The position numbers and the translations under genes are program-made. Positions 1-8,410 of a stretch of DNA of 64,000 nucleotides are shown in pieces; the first letter of the stretch is position 1, and every line of letters starts with the position of its first letter. Under the pieces are notes generated by a model. That model was not told the origin of the DNA. It made no database searches and was given only the letters and a program-made list of their open reading frames with translations. Origin of the DNA: Legionellaceae bacterium (GTDB lineage: Bacteria; Pseudomonadota; Gammaproteobacteria; Legionellales; Legionellaceae); the NCBI GenBank assembly GCA_029212505.1, contig JARGOS010000001.1, positions 186,001 to 250,000 on the forward strand, written 5' to 3'.

Positions 1-357
1 GAGGCATGGGGGATGCAAAATCAAAATCCCTTCGATAATAATAATGGGTTTAGGTGAAGTACGCAGGGTTTGTTCTTGCCGAGTATGCGTGGCAAAGTCA
101 TAGATTGGCATCTCGATGCTTTGGCCTTGCTTAAGCTGCTGAATATGTTGGGCTAAAAGCTCAAAATCAAGGCTGTTGGGGTCGTCAAAATTAATCTGAT
201 CACGTGCTTCTTGTGAGAGATGGCTTAAATCGTTGTAGTAATTATCGGAAGAAATGGTTAGGCATTGGTCATCGCCATAATGTTGTTGAATTTTTTGTGC
301 GATGGTGGTTTTTCCTGAACCCGATGCGCCGGCTACGGCAATAAATATGCTGGTCAT
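1..357 (-). CDS. udk: Uridine kinase (partial; C-terminus beyond window edge)
   Basis: Phosphorylates uridine and cytidine to UMP and CMP in pyrimidine salvage. The first 119 residues are visible. They hold a P-loop GASGSGKTT near residues 10-18, the SSDNYYND segment typical of uridine kinases, an INFDDPNSLDF nucleoside-binding stretch and the IIIIEGILIL strand. The ATG is at 357, and the gene runs off the left edge without a stop. A second, complete uridine kinase lies at 35393-36025, so this may be a paralogue with a different preference. It is transcribed divergently from fliA across about 130 bp. Confidence 0.85.
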   Translation of the reverse strand, partial: MTSIFIAVAGASGSGKTTIAQKIQQHYGDDQCLTISSDNYYNDLSHLSQEARDQINFDDPNSLDFELLAQHIQQLKQGQSIEMPIYDFATHTRQEQTLRTSPKPIIIIEGILILHPPCL

Positions 358-490
358 GTTGAGACGTCCTTGTAAAATATAAGCTGTAAAAAATATCTAT
401 AAGATTGCATTTTGTTATCATACATTGCAAGGGTCTGTATTATGGTCAATACTGTTTCTATAGGATATTATATTAAGTCGAGCGTACTTG

Positions 491-1237
491 ATGGATAGGG
501 ATGGCCTTAAAGAGCCCGAATTAGGCAGCAGCTGTGTCAATAATCAACTCAATGCACAGGCTAAAGAAGTGCTGGTGCGAACGCACACGCTTTTGATTAA
601 GCGTATTGCGTATCATTTGCTAGGGCGCCTGCCACGCTCGATTCAGCTTGAAGATTTAATGCAGGCCGGTATGGTCGGTTTGCTTGAAGCGGCAACGCGT
701 TATGACGAAAGTAAAGGCGCTTCGTTTGAAACCTATGCCGGGATTCGTATTCGCGGGCATATGCTCGATGAAGTGCGTCGCAACGATTGGGTGCCGCGGT
801 CGGTTTATCGTAATGCGCGTCGGGTTGCTGAAGCCGTGCGTCAGGTGGAAAATAAACTGAATCGTGATGCAAAAGATAGTGATGTTGCTGAAGAACTTGG
901 GGTAAGCCTTGAGGAATATCATCATATTCTCAATGACGCGACCGGTGCGCATTTATACGGATTTGATGATTTAGGCGTGACCGATGACTCGCTTAAGAGT
1001 GAAGGTGCTGCAGCTTTACCTGAGCCGCAAGCGCGTGTCATGAAAGATGATTTCAAAAATCAATTAACGCAAATTATTGATGGTTTACCTGAAAAAGAGC
1101 GTTTGGTTTTATCGCTTTATTATGAGCATGAACTCAATCTTAAAGAAATTGGTGACTTACTCAGTGTGAGTGAATCACGTGTTTCACAACTTCATGGCCA
1201 AGCCACGCATCGTATTCGAGCGCGTATTCAAGATTAA
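491..1237 (+). CDS. fliA: RNA polymerase sigma factor FliA (sigma-28)
   Basis: Sigma-28 directs RNA polymerase to late flagellar and motility promoters. The product is 248 aa, the usual family length. It contains region 2 (DLMQAGMVGLLEAATRYD, then FETYAGIRIRGHMLDEVR and the DWVPRSV segment), region 3, and a C-terminal region 4 helix-turn-helix (LNLKEIGDLLSVSESRVSQLH). ATG 491 is preferred over the TTG one codon upstream; neither has a strong Shine-Dalgarno. No flagellar structural or anti-sigma (flgM) gene lies beside it, so its regulon must be elsewhere in the genome. Confidence 0.92.
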   Translation: MDRDGLKEPELGSSCVNNQLNAQAKEVLVRTHTLLIKRIAYHLLGRLPRSIQLEDLMQAGMVGLLEAATRYDESKGASFETYAGIRIRGHMLDEVRRNDWVPRSVYRNARRVAEAVRQVENKLNRDAKDSDVAEELGVSLEEYHHILNDATGAHLYGFDDLGVTDDSLKSEGAAALPEPQARVMKDDFKNQLTQIIDGLPEKERLVLSLYYEHELNLKEIGDLLSVSESRVSQLHGQATHRIRARIQD

Positions 1238-1346
1238 TCGGGTTTAATCTGTATAATATAGCGTATTTTAGTTGGTCAGCGCTTGCTTTCTATGTAAAAT
1301 AACTCATCGTTTATTATGAAGCTATCACAACACGTCAAGGGGCGTT

Positions 1347-2456
1347 ATGTTAGAAGTGAATCAAGTCAATCTGACGTTGGATGATTTATCAAAACGTATT
1401 ACAGCATTGGGTCAGTATTTAGAATTGGATGTGAAGGCTGAGCGCTTAGAAGAAGTAACGCGTGAGCTCGAGCTCCCAAGTATTTGGGAAAATCCTGAAA
1501 ATGCACAAGCTTTAGGGCGTGAGCGAGCGCAACTTGAGTCGGTGGTGGTGCGCATTCATGCCCTGGCAGCCAGTGTGGTTGACTTAAAAGATTTGTTTGA
1601 GATGGCGCGTGAAGAATCAGACGAACAAACGATTCATGAGCTTGCCGATGAAGTTGCGGGCATTCAGAAAGAAGTGGAAGGGCTTGAGTTTAGGCGCATG
1701 TTTTCGGGTCCACAGGATGAATCCAATGCTTTTATCGATATTCAATCGGGCTCGGGTGGTACAGAGGCGCAAGATTGGGCCGAAATATTGCTGCGTATGT
1801 ATTTACGTTGGGGCGAGCAGCACGGGTTTGACGTGAGCTTACTCGAATGTTCAGCAGGCGATGTGGCGGGCATCAAAAGTGCAACCATTCAGATGACCGG
1901 GGATTATGTTTACGGTTGGCTACGGACCGAGACGGGTGTTCATCGTTTGGTACGAAAATCACCGTTTGATTCAGGTAATCGTCGCCATACATCGTTTGCA
2001 TCGGTGTTTGTGTCGCCTGAAGTGGATGATGATATCGAAATCGAGATTAATCCTGCCGATTTACGTATTGATACCTATCGCGCGTCAGGTGCGGGTGGGC
2101 AGCATGTGAATAAGACTGATTCCGCGATTCGAATCACACATATACCGACGAATATTGTGGTGCAGTGTCAGAATGATCGAAGTCAGCATAAAAATCGCGA
2201 TCAAGCTATGAAGCAATTGCGTGCCAAATTATATGAACATGAGCAACAAAAGCAGCTGGCAGAGCAGGCTTCTCTTGAAGCAAGTAAGTCAGATATTGGC
2301 TGGGGCTCGCAAATTCGTTCCTATGTTCTCGATCAATCACGTATTAAAGATTTGCGCACCGGTGTTGAAACGAGTAACACACAAGCCGTGCTGGATGGTG
2401 ATTTAGACCCATTTATTGAAGCCAGTTTAAAAGCAGGAGTAAGTAACCATGACTGA
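1347..2456 (+). CDS. prfB: Peptide chain release factor 2 (no programmed frameshift)
   Basis: RF2 recognises UGA and UAA stop codons and triggers peptidyl-tRNA hydrolysis on the ribosome. The product is 369 aa, with the SPF stop-codon recognition tripeptide ([13 protein letters not shown]) and the GGQ motif ([14 protein letters not shown]) near residue 250. The reading frame is continuous through the site where many bacteria carry an in-frame UGA and +1 frameshift: here the codons read QYLELDV with no stop. AAGGGG precedes the ATG. The gene overlaps lysS by 8 bp, the conserved prfB-lysS operon. Confidence 0.96.
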   Translation: MLEVNQVNLTLDDLSKRITALGQYLELDVKAERLEEVTRELELPSIWENPENAQALGRERAQLESVVVRIHALAASVVDLKDLFEMAREESDEQTIHELADEVAGIQKEVEGLEFRRMFSGPQDESNAFIDIQSGSGGTEAQDWAEILLRMYLRWGEQHGFDVSLLECSAGDVAGIKSATIQMTGDYVYGWLRTETGVHRLVRKSPFDSGNRRHTSFASVFVSPEVDDDIEIEINPADLRIDTYRASGAGGQHVNKTDSAIRITHIPTNIVVQCQNDRSQHKNRDQAMKQLRAKLYEHEQQKQLAEQASLEASKSDIGWGSQIRSYVLDQSRIKDLRTGVETSNTQAVLDGDLDPFIEASLKAGVSNHD

Positions 2457-3948
2457 TGATGTAATAGAAGATAATTTAGATGTATATGATGTCCGTAAAC
2501 AAAAACTGGTTGCTCTGCGAGAAGAGGGATTTGATTTTCCAAATAGCTTTCGTCGCGATTCGCTGGCTGGCGATCTGAACGAAACGTACGGTCATGTTGA
2601 AAAAGAAGCTTTAGCTGAGCAAGCGGTTTCTGCCGCAATTGCCGGGCGTATTGTGCTGCGGCGTGTGATGGGGAAGGCGAGCTTTTTTCATATTCAAGAT
2701 GTCTCAGGGCGTATTCAAGTGTATGCGCGTGCTAATGAGATGCCTGAAATATATGAGCAATTCAAACAGTGGGATTTAGGCGATATTGTTGGTGTTTCTG
2801 GAAAATTATTTATCACAAAAACAGGTGAACTGACGTTGCATGCCGAAAGCCTGCAATTACTCACCAAGTCACTGCGGCCGTTGCCGGATAAATTTCATGG
2901 TTTAGCCGACCAAGAAATGCGCTACCGTAAGCGCTATGTGGATTTGATTGCAAACGAAGAAACACGCCGTGCGTTTATCTTGCGTTCACGTTTGATTCAA
3001 GTCTTTCGTCAGTTTATGGACAGTCATGCATTTTTGGAAGTAGAAACACCGATGATGCATCCGATTCCAGGGGGCGCTGTGGCCCGTCCTTTTGTCACAC
3101 ATCATCATGCCTTAGGTATGGATATGTATTTGCGTATAGCGCCTGAGCTTTATTTAAAACGCTTGGTGGTGGGTGGTTTTGAACGTGTGTATGAAATTAA
3201 CCGAAATTTTAGAAACGAAGGAATTTCCACGCGCCATAATCCTGAATTTACGATGATTGAATTTTATCAAGCGTATGCTGATTATCATGATTTGATGAAT
3301 TTTACGGAGCAGTTATTCCAAAAAATTTGTGATGATGTGGTGGGAACGCGTCAAGTAACCTATCAAGGTGAAGTGTTAGATTTTGATAAGCCTTTTCTGC
3401 GTATAAGCGTAAAAAATGCAATATTAAAGTATCATCCCGAGTTATCAGAAGCGGATTTAAGTACACAAGCTTCTTGTCGCGCGGTGCTTGATACATTTGA
3501 TTTAGCTTATAACGCTACCGACGGTGTGGGTAAATTACAGTTAATTATGTTTGAAGAGCGTGTTGAGCACTTGCTTATTCAGCCGACGTTTGTGATGGAT
3601 TACCCAACCGAGGTTTCGCCGCTTGCGAGACGTAGCGATGATAATCCTGAGGTAACGGATAGATTTGAGTTATTTATTGCAGGTCGTGAAATTGCGAACG
3701 GCTTTTCTGAGCTCAACGATGCTGAAGATCAAGCCGAGCGTTTTAGAAAGCAAGTGGAAGATAAAGACGCCGGTGACTTAGAAGCCATGCACTTTGATCA
3801 TGATTATATTGAGGCTTTGGAATACGGCATGCCACCCACAGCCGGAGAGGGGATTGGTATTGACCGCTTGGTGATGTTGTTTACCGATGCGCCATCGATT
3901 CGTGATGTGGTGCTCTTTCCTCACTTGCGTCATGAGCAGGCTAAGTAA
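2449..3948 (+). CDS. lysS: Lysyl-tRNA synthetase, class II
   Basis: Charges tRNA-Lys with lysine in the cytoplasm. The product is 499 aa, close to the usual 500. It has an N-terminal OB-fold anticodon-binding domain ([25 protein letters not shown]), then class II motif 1 ([11 protein letters not shown]), motif 2 ([20 protein letters not shown]) and motif 3 ([13 protein letters not shown]). The start is translationally coupled to prfB by an 8-bp overlap. The 3' end overlaps the opposing icmF gene by 8 bp, so no terminator separates the two convergent units. Confidence 0.97.
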   Translation: MTDDVIEDNLDVYDVRKQKLVALREEGFDFPNSFRRDSLAGDLNETYGHVEKEALAEQAVSAAIAGRIVLRRVMGKASFFHIQDVSGRIQVYARANEMPEIYEQFKQWDLGDIVGVSGKLFITKTGELTLHAESLQLLTKSLRPLPDKFHGLADQEMRYRKRYVDLIANEETRRAFILRSRLIQVFRQFMDSHAFLEVETPMMHPIPGGAVARPFVTHHHALGMDMYLRIAPELYLKRLVVGGFERVYEINRNFRNEGISTRHNPEFTMIEFYQAYADYHDLMNFTEQLFQKICDDVVGTRQVTYQGEVLDFDKPFLRISVKNAILKYHPELSEADLSTQASCRAVLDTFDLAYNATDGVGKLQLIMFEERVEHLLIQPTFVMDYPTEVSPLARRSDDNPEVTDRFELFIAGREIANGFSELNDAEDQAERFRKQVEDKDAGDLEAMHFDHDYIEALEYGMPPTAGEGIGIDRLVMLFTDAPSIRDVVLFPHLRHEQAK

Positions 3949-6865
3949 CCTCATGATTTAATTTGAAACCAGCTAAAATACCGGGTGTAAACGGATTCAG
4001 TGCGCTTTCAGCTTTAAGTAAATAGCGCCCTGAATCGCCGTTAATTTCAAATAAAACGTGCAGTTTTGAACCGTCGTTATTATCTAAAGTAATATTAAAT
4101 TTTTGTAAAATTTTAAATAAAGCCCAAGGGCCTTTTTCCGCGAGTTCATAATGTTTGCCTTCAATGCTGTGCAAAATAAGCTTTGCATTAGATTCAGGCC
4201 AAATGAAATCGGTGGCCGCATCGGTGTTTTGTGTGTCTCGAAGACGTCGACTGCCCAAAGATAATTCGAGCCCGGCAATGATGGGATCTAAATTAATTTT
4301 TTGTAGGCTAAAATTAATTTGGGTTGATGCGTGTTCATCAGGAAAAAACATGGCGGTCATCACGTTTGCGTGAACCAAGGCTTGAATCATGTCTTGCTGA
4401 ATCGGTAAAACATGGCCGTCAGCTTCTTGTCGCGTCCATTCAGGCTGTGATGTATCTAAAAATGGCTTAATATACTGTTCAGCAAAGGTATTCAGTATGC
4501 CATGGGGTGCAAAAAAATGGTTAAAATCAGCGAGTGCGATGTCTTCTGAAGCGTTGATATCAAGCGGATAGCGATGCGCAATCGTACGTTGATATTCAGG
4601 AGTAATCTGTTGCGACCACGCCTTATTCACGTATTGCTTGGTGTCACTGAGCAATAAAAACCAGGTATCATCCGCAATTTGTTTCGTCCAAGAAGCAACC
4701 GGTTCAGGCAGTTGTTTTGCGTTGGCGTAGAGCGTGGAGAGTGCATGACGACCCCCTGTGTTTTCAAACCGTTGTTTGGTGAGTCTAAAGGCCGTGAGTC
4801 CTTCATCTTGAGCCACGGTGAGGGTGTTAAATAACTGGCGAACCTCGCGTATATCAAGCGCTAAATCACGTAGTCCAGCTTCACTCACCAAGCTTAAGTT
4901 TGTAAAGTGACGTGCAACGTGTTGGTTAAACGCGGTGTTTTGATGCTCTACATCGGGGCTGGTTTGAGCTTGAATAAAATGCGTCAGATCACGGAGTGTA
5001 TCGGCTTGATCAAACAGGCTGAGCAGGCGTTGCCCTTCGGTATAATTTTGAATAGGATGCGGTGAAGTATGTTTAATAAATTGCTTCCACCACGTGAAAT
5101 AATCATAAGCATAAGCTTGTTCGAGTAAATTGGATAAATTGTCTAAATCTTGACGCTCTAAAACCCAGTTGTCGAGTTGAAATTGGGATGCTGCATACGG
5201 AATATTTAAGCTGGTTTGTTGATAACCTGCTTTTAAAAAATACAGCGGAACCTCGGATGCGCCTAGATTAAAGCCATCCCAATGTAGATTTTTTTTCTCG
5301 GTCGAAAAGCTTTCTTTGAGTAGTGAATAATAGAGATACCCAGCTGGTATGGCATTGAGGTAGGCGCGGGTATCACGTACCAGTTGTTGATTAATCGCAA
5401 GTGCTTGTTTGGACGCAATCAAGGTTTTATTCAAAAGCTCAATCTGGCGGGGTAGATCTTCAGCCGTACTGTTTTTTTGCCAGTGTTGTTGAAACCAGTT
5501 GATGACTTCATCAGGATTGCGCTTGAATGGATCGCCCAACATCATGTAAATTTTTAAAGCTTGATAGCGTGTGGATGTATTTTGGTCAGGGTCACGCAGC
5601 ACATGCTCAAGGCTTCTGAGTGTTTGAGGTAAAAAGCCGTTGTTCACCTGTTGTTTTGACGTAAAATCAATGCGTGCATGCAGTTGTTGCAGTGCCGGTG
5701 GTGATAGTCGGTTGAGTTTAATTTGCATAAGGGCATCAGCAGCTTTTGATAAATGAAACAGTGCGTTGTTTTGCTTATTGGTCTGCTTATTTAAGCTGTC
5801 ATAGGCTAAAAGCTCTTGGGTGACGCTATCCAGCACGCGTGATGAAGCAACATGATGATGCACGATGAATGCAATCGCAAATCCGACCAAGCACGATGCC
5901 GCTCTTACCACGTATTTTTGAGGGACGGCAGGGCGCGGCGCGGTATAATAGGTTTGGCGTTGAAAAGCATCCAACGCACCCTCAATAAAATACGGGCGAT
6001 CATTGCTGGATTGAGGGATTTGTGTGGGCAGGGTTAGGGCATATTCATGACAAATTTTTTGATTGAGATGATCGGCACTCATGCCACCTTGTCGGGCGCT
6101 CGTAAAATAAATGGCACAAACGCGGCACCGTTTAGGTGATATTTGTTTTAGCAGGCTTTCGATCGCAAACTGAAAATTGGCCAGCTGCAGCGGAAATTCT
6201 CGAATCAAACTGCGTTTAAGGCTGGAGCGCACGGGATGCACTTTGTGCAGCATGTCTTGGCTTAAAGATTCCAGCAGGTATTCAAAGCGTGCATGATAAT
6301 TATGCGCAAGTTTTCCTTTTTTTTGCCCCCAATCGATAGAAAACCCAAGCGGCTTGCGTTGCTCGAGTCGTTTATCATGTTGAAAAAAATCACAAAAACC
6401 AGCTAAGCTATCCAGTTTTGTAAAAATAAATCCGGTATCGACCACATAGCCCAGTGCACGTCCAAAGCGCTGCAGCAATTGGGCATGGCTTTGTGTATTT
6501 TCGGTTAATTCTGTCGGTGAATGAATAATCAACTCGTTGATATCAACCACTAAAAGAAAACCTGTAATTTTAAGCGCGCGATGACATTGATTTAAGTGCT
6601 TTAAGGTTTGTGTTAGCACGCTGGTGTTTTGATGACTCCAAGTTTCGTCAAGTTCAAGAATAATGCCTTGGGCATTATAATAAATTTCGGCGGTGCGCTC
6701 GGCATGAATGGTGATGTTTTTGTGTGTGTTATGGCGAAGTAACGCGGCTTTCCCTTGTCCTGCCTTACCTATGAGTAAGATAAACGAAAGGTTATTCTGG
6801 TTGGGTTGTAATCCAACTAAAACTTTTTTTAATGCATCGGTGAGGGCCGCAAGTGATTTGTCCAT
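3941..6865 (-). CDS. icmF: IcmF-like type IVB secretion system protein
   Basis: IcmF is an inner-membrane protein that, with DotU/IcmH, stabilises the Dot/Icm core complex. The product is 974 aa, close to Legionella IcmF and shorter than typical T6SS TssM proteins. An N-terminal NTPase-like domain carries the P-loop GKAGQGKA (residues 33-40), with Ala where Ser or Thr is normal. One transmembrane segment is visible at about residues 321-340, followed by a long soluble IcmF-related region. Its ATG overlaps the icmH stop by 1 nt (TAATG), so the two are coupled. No other tss or dot/icm genes are present in the window. A T6SS origin is possible but less likely given size and context. Confidence 0.85.
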   Translation of the reverse strand: MDKSLAALTDALKKVLVGLQPNQNNLSFILLIGKAGQGKAALLRHNTHKNITIHAERTAEIYYNAQGIILELDETWSHQNTSVLTQTLKHLNQCHRALKITGFLLVVDINELIIHSPTELTENTQSHAQLLQRFGRALGYVVDTGFIFTKLDSLAGFCDFFQHDKRLEQRKPLGFSIDWGQKKGKLAHNYHARFEYLLESLSQDMLHKVHPVRSSLKRSLIREFPLQLANFQFAIESLLKQISPKRCRVCAIYFTSARQGGMSADHLNQKICHEYALTLPTQIPQSSNDRPYFIEGALDAFQRQTYYTAPRPAVPQKYVVRAASCLVGFAIAFIVHHHVASSRVLDSVTQELLAYDSLNKQTNKQNNALFHLSKAADALMQIKLNRLSPPALQQLHARIDFTSKQQVNNGFLPQTLRSLEHVLRDPDQNTSTRYQALKIYMMLGDPFKRNPDEVINWFQQHWQKNSTAEDLPRQIELLNKTLIASKQALAINQQLVRDTRAYLNAIPAGYLYYSLLKESFSTEKKNLHWDGFNLGASEVPLYFLKAGYQQTSLNIPYAASQFQLDNWVLERQDLDNLSNLLEQAYAYDYFTWWKQFIKHTSPHPIQNYTEGQRLLSLFDQADTLRDLTHFIQAQTSPDVEHQNTAFNQHVARHFTNLSLVSEAGLRDLALDIREVRQLFNTLTVAQDEGLTAFRLTKQRFENTGGRHALSTLYANAKQLPEPVASWTKQIADDTWFLLLSDTKQYVNKAWSQQITPEYQRTIAHRYPLDINASEDIALADFNHFFAPHGILNTFAEQYIKPFLDTSQPEWTRQEADGHVLPIQQDMIQALVHANVMTAMFFPDEHASTQINFSLQKINLDPIIAGLELSLGSRRLRDTQNTDAATDFIWPESNAKLILHSIEGKHYELAEKGPWALFKILQKFNITLDNNDGSKLHVLFEINGDSGRYLLKAESALNPFTPGILAGFKLNHEVT

Positions 6866-7653
6866 TAAAAACTCAAGCTGTTAGATTGAAATTGCTGGTC
6901 AACGAGTTGTTTTGCTCGATGCTCAAGTAACGTTTGGCTCATCATGTAAGATCCTAGCAAAATAGCACACACAAGGCCGGCAGTTTTAAGCCAAGGCTTA
7001 TGATCGATCGAAATTTCAGGTGGTGCTTCTTGTGGTTCAGTAAACAGGCGTAAGGGTTTGCTTGCCCTATGTTTTTGAATGAGCTCATGCAATTCTTCAA
7101 TTAAGTTATCCAGAGTTTGTCGCCCAGATGAGTTCAAGTGCTGTTCGCCCTCAAAGCCTGAAATAAGGCAATAATAAGCTAACTCAATGAGATCAAGGTA
7201 TTGATTGGGGCGTGTTTTTAAGTGCTCAATAATTTCAAAAAAACGACGTTCAGGGCCAACACCATCGTGAGATGACGGCGTGAATGCCTGAAATTCGGCT
7301 GGATTTTTATGAACACGTAAATAGCTTTTTCCGAGGAGTTCATCCATGGTAGAGCTTAGTAAATATTGAGCAATCATAATATGCTCATCCGCATTTTTTT
7401 GTAAATTCAAACGACTACGGAATGCATTCAGTTCATGTTCAAGATTATGGGTGACGGTTTCGATGGGGGGTAGCGTATGACTTGTACCCAAGCGCTCAAG
7501 TAAAGAAAAGAGCGGGCCGGCTGCCGCCAAAAACGTATTGGATGTGTAGGAGGCGCGAAACAGTTTTGAGCGATAGTAACCCGAGGGTGCCTGAAGCGTG
7601 CCTGGCACACCACATGGTCCCAGGAGAGAAGTCGAACAGAGCTCGGCAGACAT
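6865..7653 (-). CDS. dotU: DotU/IcmH-like type IVB secretion system protein
   Basis: Partner of IcmF in the inner membrane, protecting and positioning the Dot/Icm core. The product is 262 aa, essentially the Legionella IcmH length, with no OmpA-like C-terminal domain. It has the family core (IMIAQYLLSSTMDELLGKS near residues 92-110, and LDLIELAYYCLISGFEG) and one C-terminal membrane anchor at about residues 223-243, followed by a short periplasmic tail. AGGAGAAGG lies just upstream of the ATG. It is first in a two-gene operon with icmF and sits behind a tandem 11-bp repeat. Confidence 0.86.
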   Translation of the reverse strand: MSAELCSTSLLGPCGVPGTLQAPSGYYRSKLFRASYTSNTFLAAAGPLFSLLERLGTSHTLPPIETVTHNLEHELNAFRSRLNLQKNADEHIMIAQYLLSSTMDELLGKSYLRVHKNPAEFQAFTPSSHDGVGPERRFFEIIEHLKTRPNQYLDLIELAYYCLISGFEGEQHLNSSGRQTLDNLIEELHELIQKHRASKPLRLFTEPQEAPPEISIDHKPWLKTAGLVCAILLGSYMMSQTLLEHRAKQLVDQQFQSNSLSF

Positions 7654-7669
7654 GTCCTTCTCCTAATTA

Positions 7670-7691
7670 AATAGATTTAAAATAGATTTAA
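7670..7691 (-). promoter_or_regulatory. Tandem 11-bp direct repeat upstream of dotU-icmF, PmrA-box-like
   Basis: Two perfect head-to-tail copies of TTAAATCTATT (minus-strand reading), followed by a partial third TTTAATT. Legionella PmrA sites are tandem TTAATATT-like half-sites with an 11-bp period, so spacing and TTAA core agree while the central bases differ. It ends about 16 bp upstream of the dotU ATG. The match was made by eye; the function is inferred. Confidence 0.45.
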
Positions 7692-7787
7692 ATAAACTTA
7701 TTTGATGATACGTTATCTTAGATAAAATGAGAAGATGATGGTGGAATCAATGGATCATCGTACTGGGTGCTATCGGATATATTTTTA

Positions 7788-7818
7788 TTGTGCTCAGAGC
7801 GCCTAGTCAGGATATAAT
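7788..7818 (+). promoter_or_regulatory. Putative promoter of the parDE-like operon
   Basis: A consensus -10 TATAAT lies at 7813-7818, with a weak -35 TTGTGC at 7788-7793 (19-bp spacer). Transcription would begin only about 10 bp before the parD ribosome-binding site, giving a very short leader. Confidence 0.4.
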
Positions 7819-7837
7819 CTTACATTGAGGTATGCAT

Positions 7838-8092
7838 ATGGCTCGCACAATGACGGTTGATTTGGGGAATGAACTGCGCAATTATGTGGAATCACTGGTG
7901 GATTCTGGTGGTTATCGAAGCAACAGTGAGGTACTAAGAGAATCGTTGCGCTTGCTTCGTGAAAAACAAGCTGAATCAAAACTCGAGCAGTTACGCAATC
8001 TTATTGACGAGGGTGAAGCAAGTGGGCCTCCTTTGGCGTGGAACGCACATGATTTTATTCTGAGAATGAAGAAGCAAAATCATGGTAAATAA
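7838..8092 (+). CDS. parD: ParD-like antitoxin (type II)
   Basis: Ribbon-helix-helix antitoxin expected to bind its ParE partner and autorepress the operon. The product is 84 aa. The N-terminal RHH fold reads MTVDLGNELRNYVESLV and then GGYRSNSEVLRESLRLLREK, a signature of the ParD/CopG-type CC2985 family; the charged C-terminal part would wrap the toxin. ATG 7838 is chosen over 7832 because TGAGG at 7826-7830 is then 7 nt away. It overlaps the toxin gene by 11 bp. Confidence 0.88.
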   Translation: MARTMTVDLGNELRNYVESLVDSGGYRSNSEVLRESLRLLREKQAESKLEQLRNLIDEGEASGPPLAWNAHDFILRMKKQNHGK

Positions 8093-8312
8093 AACCTACC
8101 GCCTTTATCCGAAAGCAATAGAAGATCTCGAATCAATTTATTTATATAGCATGCAAGAATTTGGGACAAAAAGAACCGATGATTATATTAGCCTCGATCT
8201 ACGAGCATTTAACCTTGGCTCCCATGTTATTTTTCTTAAGGTAACAAATTACGGAATCTCGATTATTCGTATATTACATCAGTCGATGGATTTTGGCAGG
8301 CATTTGGATTGA
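8082..8312 (+). CDS. ParE/RelE-family toxin remnant with internal deletion
   Basis: ParE toxins poison DNA gyrase. The product is 76 aa, whereas ParE proteins are normally about 95-100 aa. The N-terminus (YRLYPKAIEDLESIYLYS) and C-terminus (FNLGSHVIFLKV and ISIIRILHQSMDFGRHL) match the family well. The middle, which normally carries the second helix and the P-x-x-G segment, is missing: DDYIS runs straight into LDLRAF. This is best explained by an in-frame deletion of roughly 20-25 codons. The frame is open and coupled to parD, but toxicity is probably lost. Confidence 0.8.
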   Translation: MVNKTYRLYPKAIEDLESIYLYSMQEFGTKRTDDYISLDLRAFNLGSHVIFLKVTNYGISIIRILHQSMDFGRHLD

Positions 8313-8410
8313 ATGAACCAAAAATGAGAAGGTGATGATAGTAAAGTAAAGTTTTGATAAACTTACTATGTCTTAAATATTATCAAGCCTTGCTTTGAGG
8401 ATAGGTTAGC

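Noticed and set aside
3941..7653. Type VI secretion locus (TssM/TssL) interpretation
   Set aside because: No tssB, tssC, hcp, vgrG or clpV nearby, both protein lengths match Dot/Icm IcmF and IcmH, and an AnkH-like effector is present; the T4BSS reading is favoured, though not proven.
8341..8390. Second PmrA-like site (CTTACTAT and CTTAAATATT) before the 477-residue gene
   Set aside because: The half-sites have a 10-bp rather than 11-bp period and poor identity; probably chance in A+T-rich DNA.
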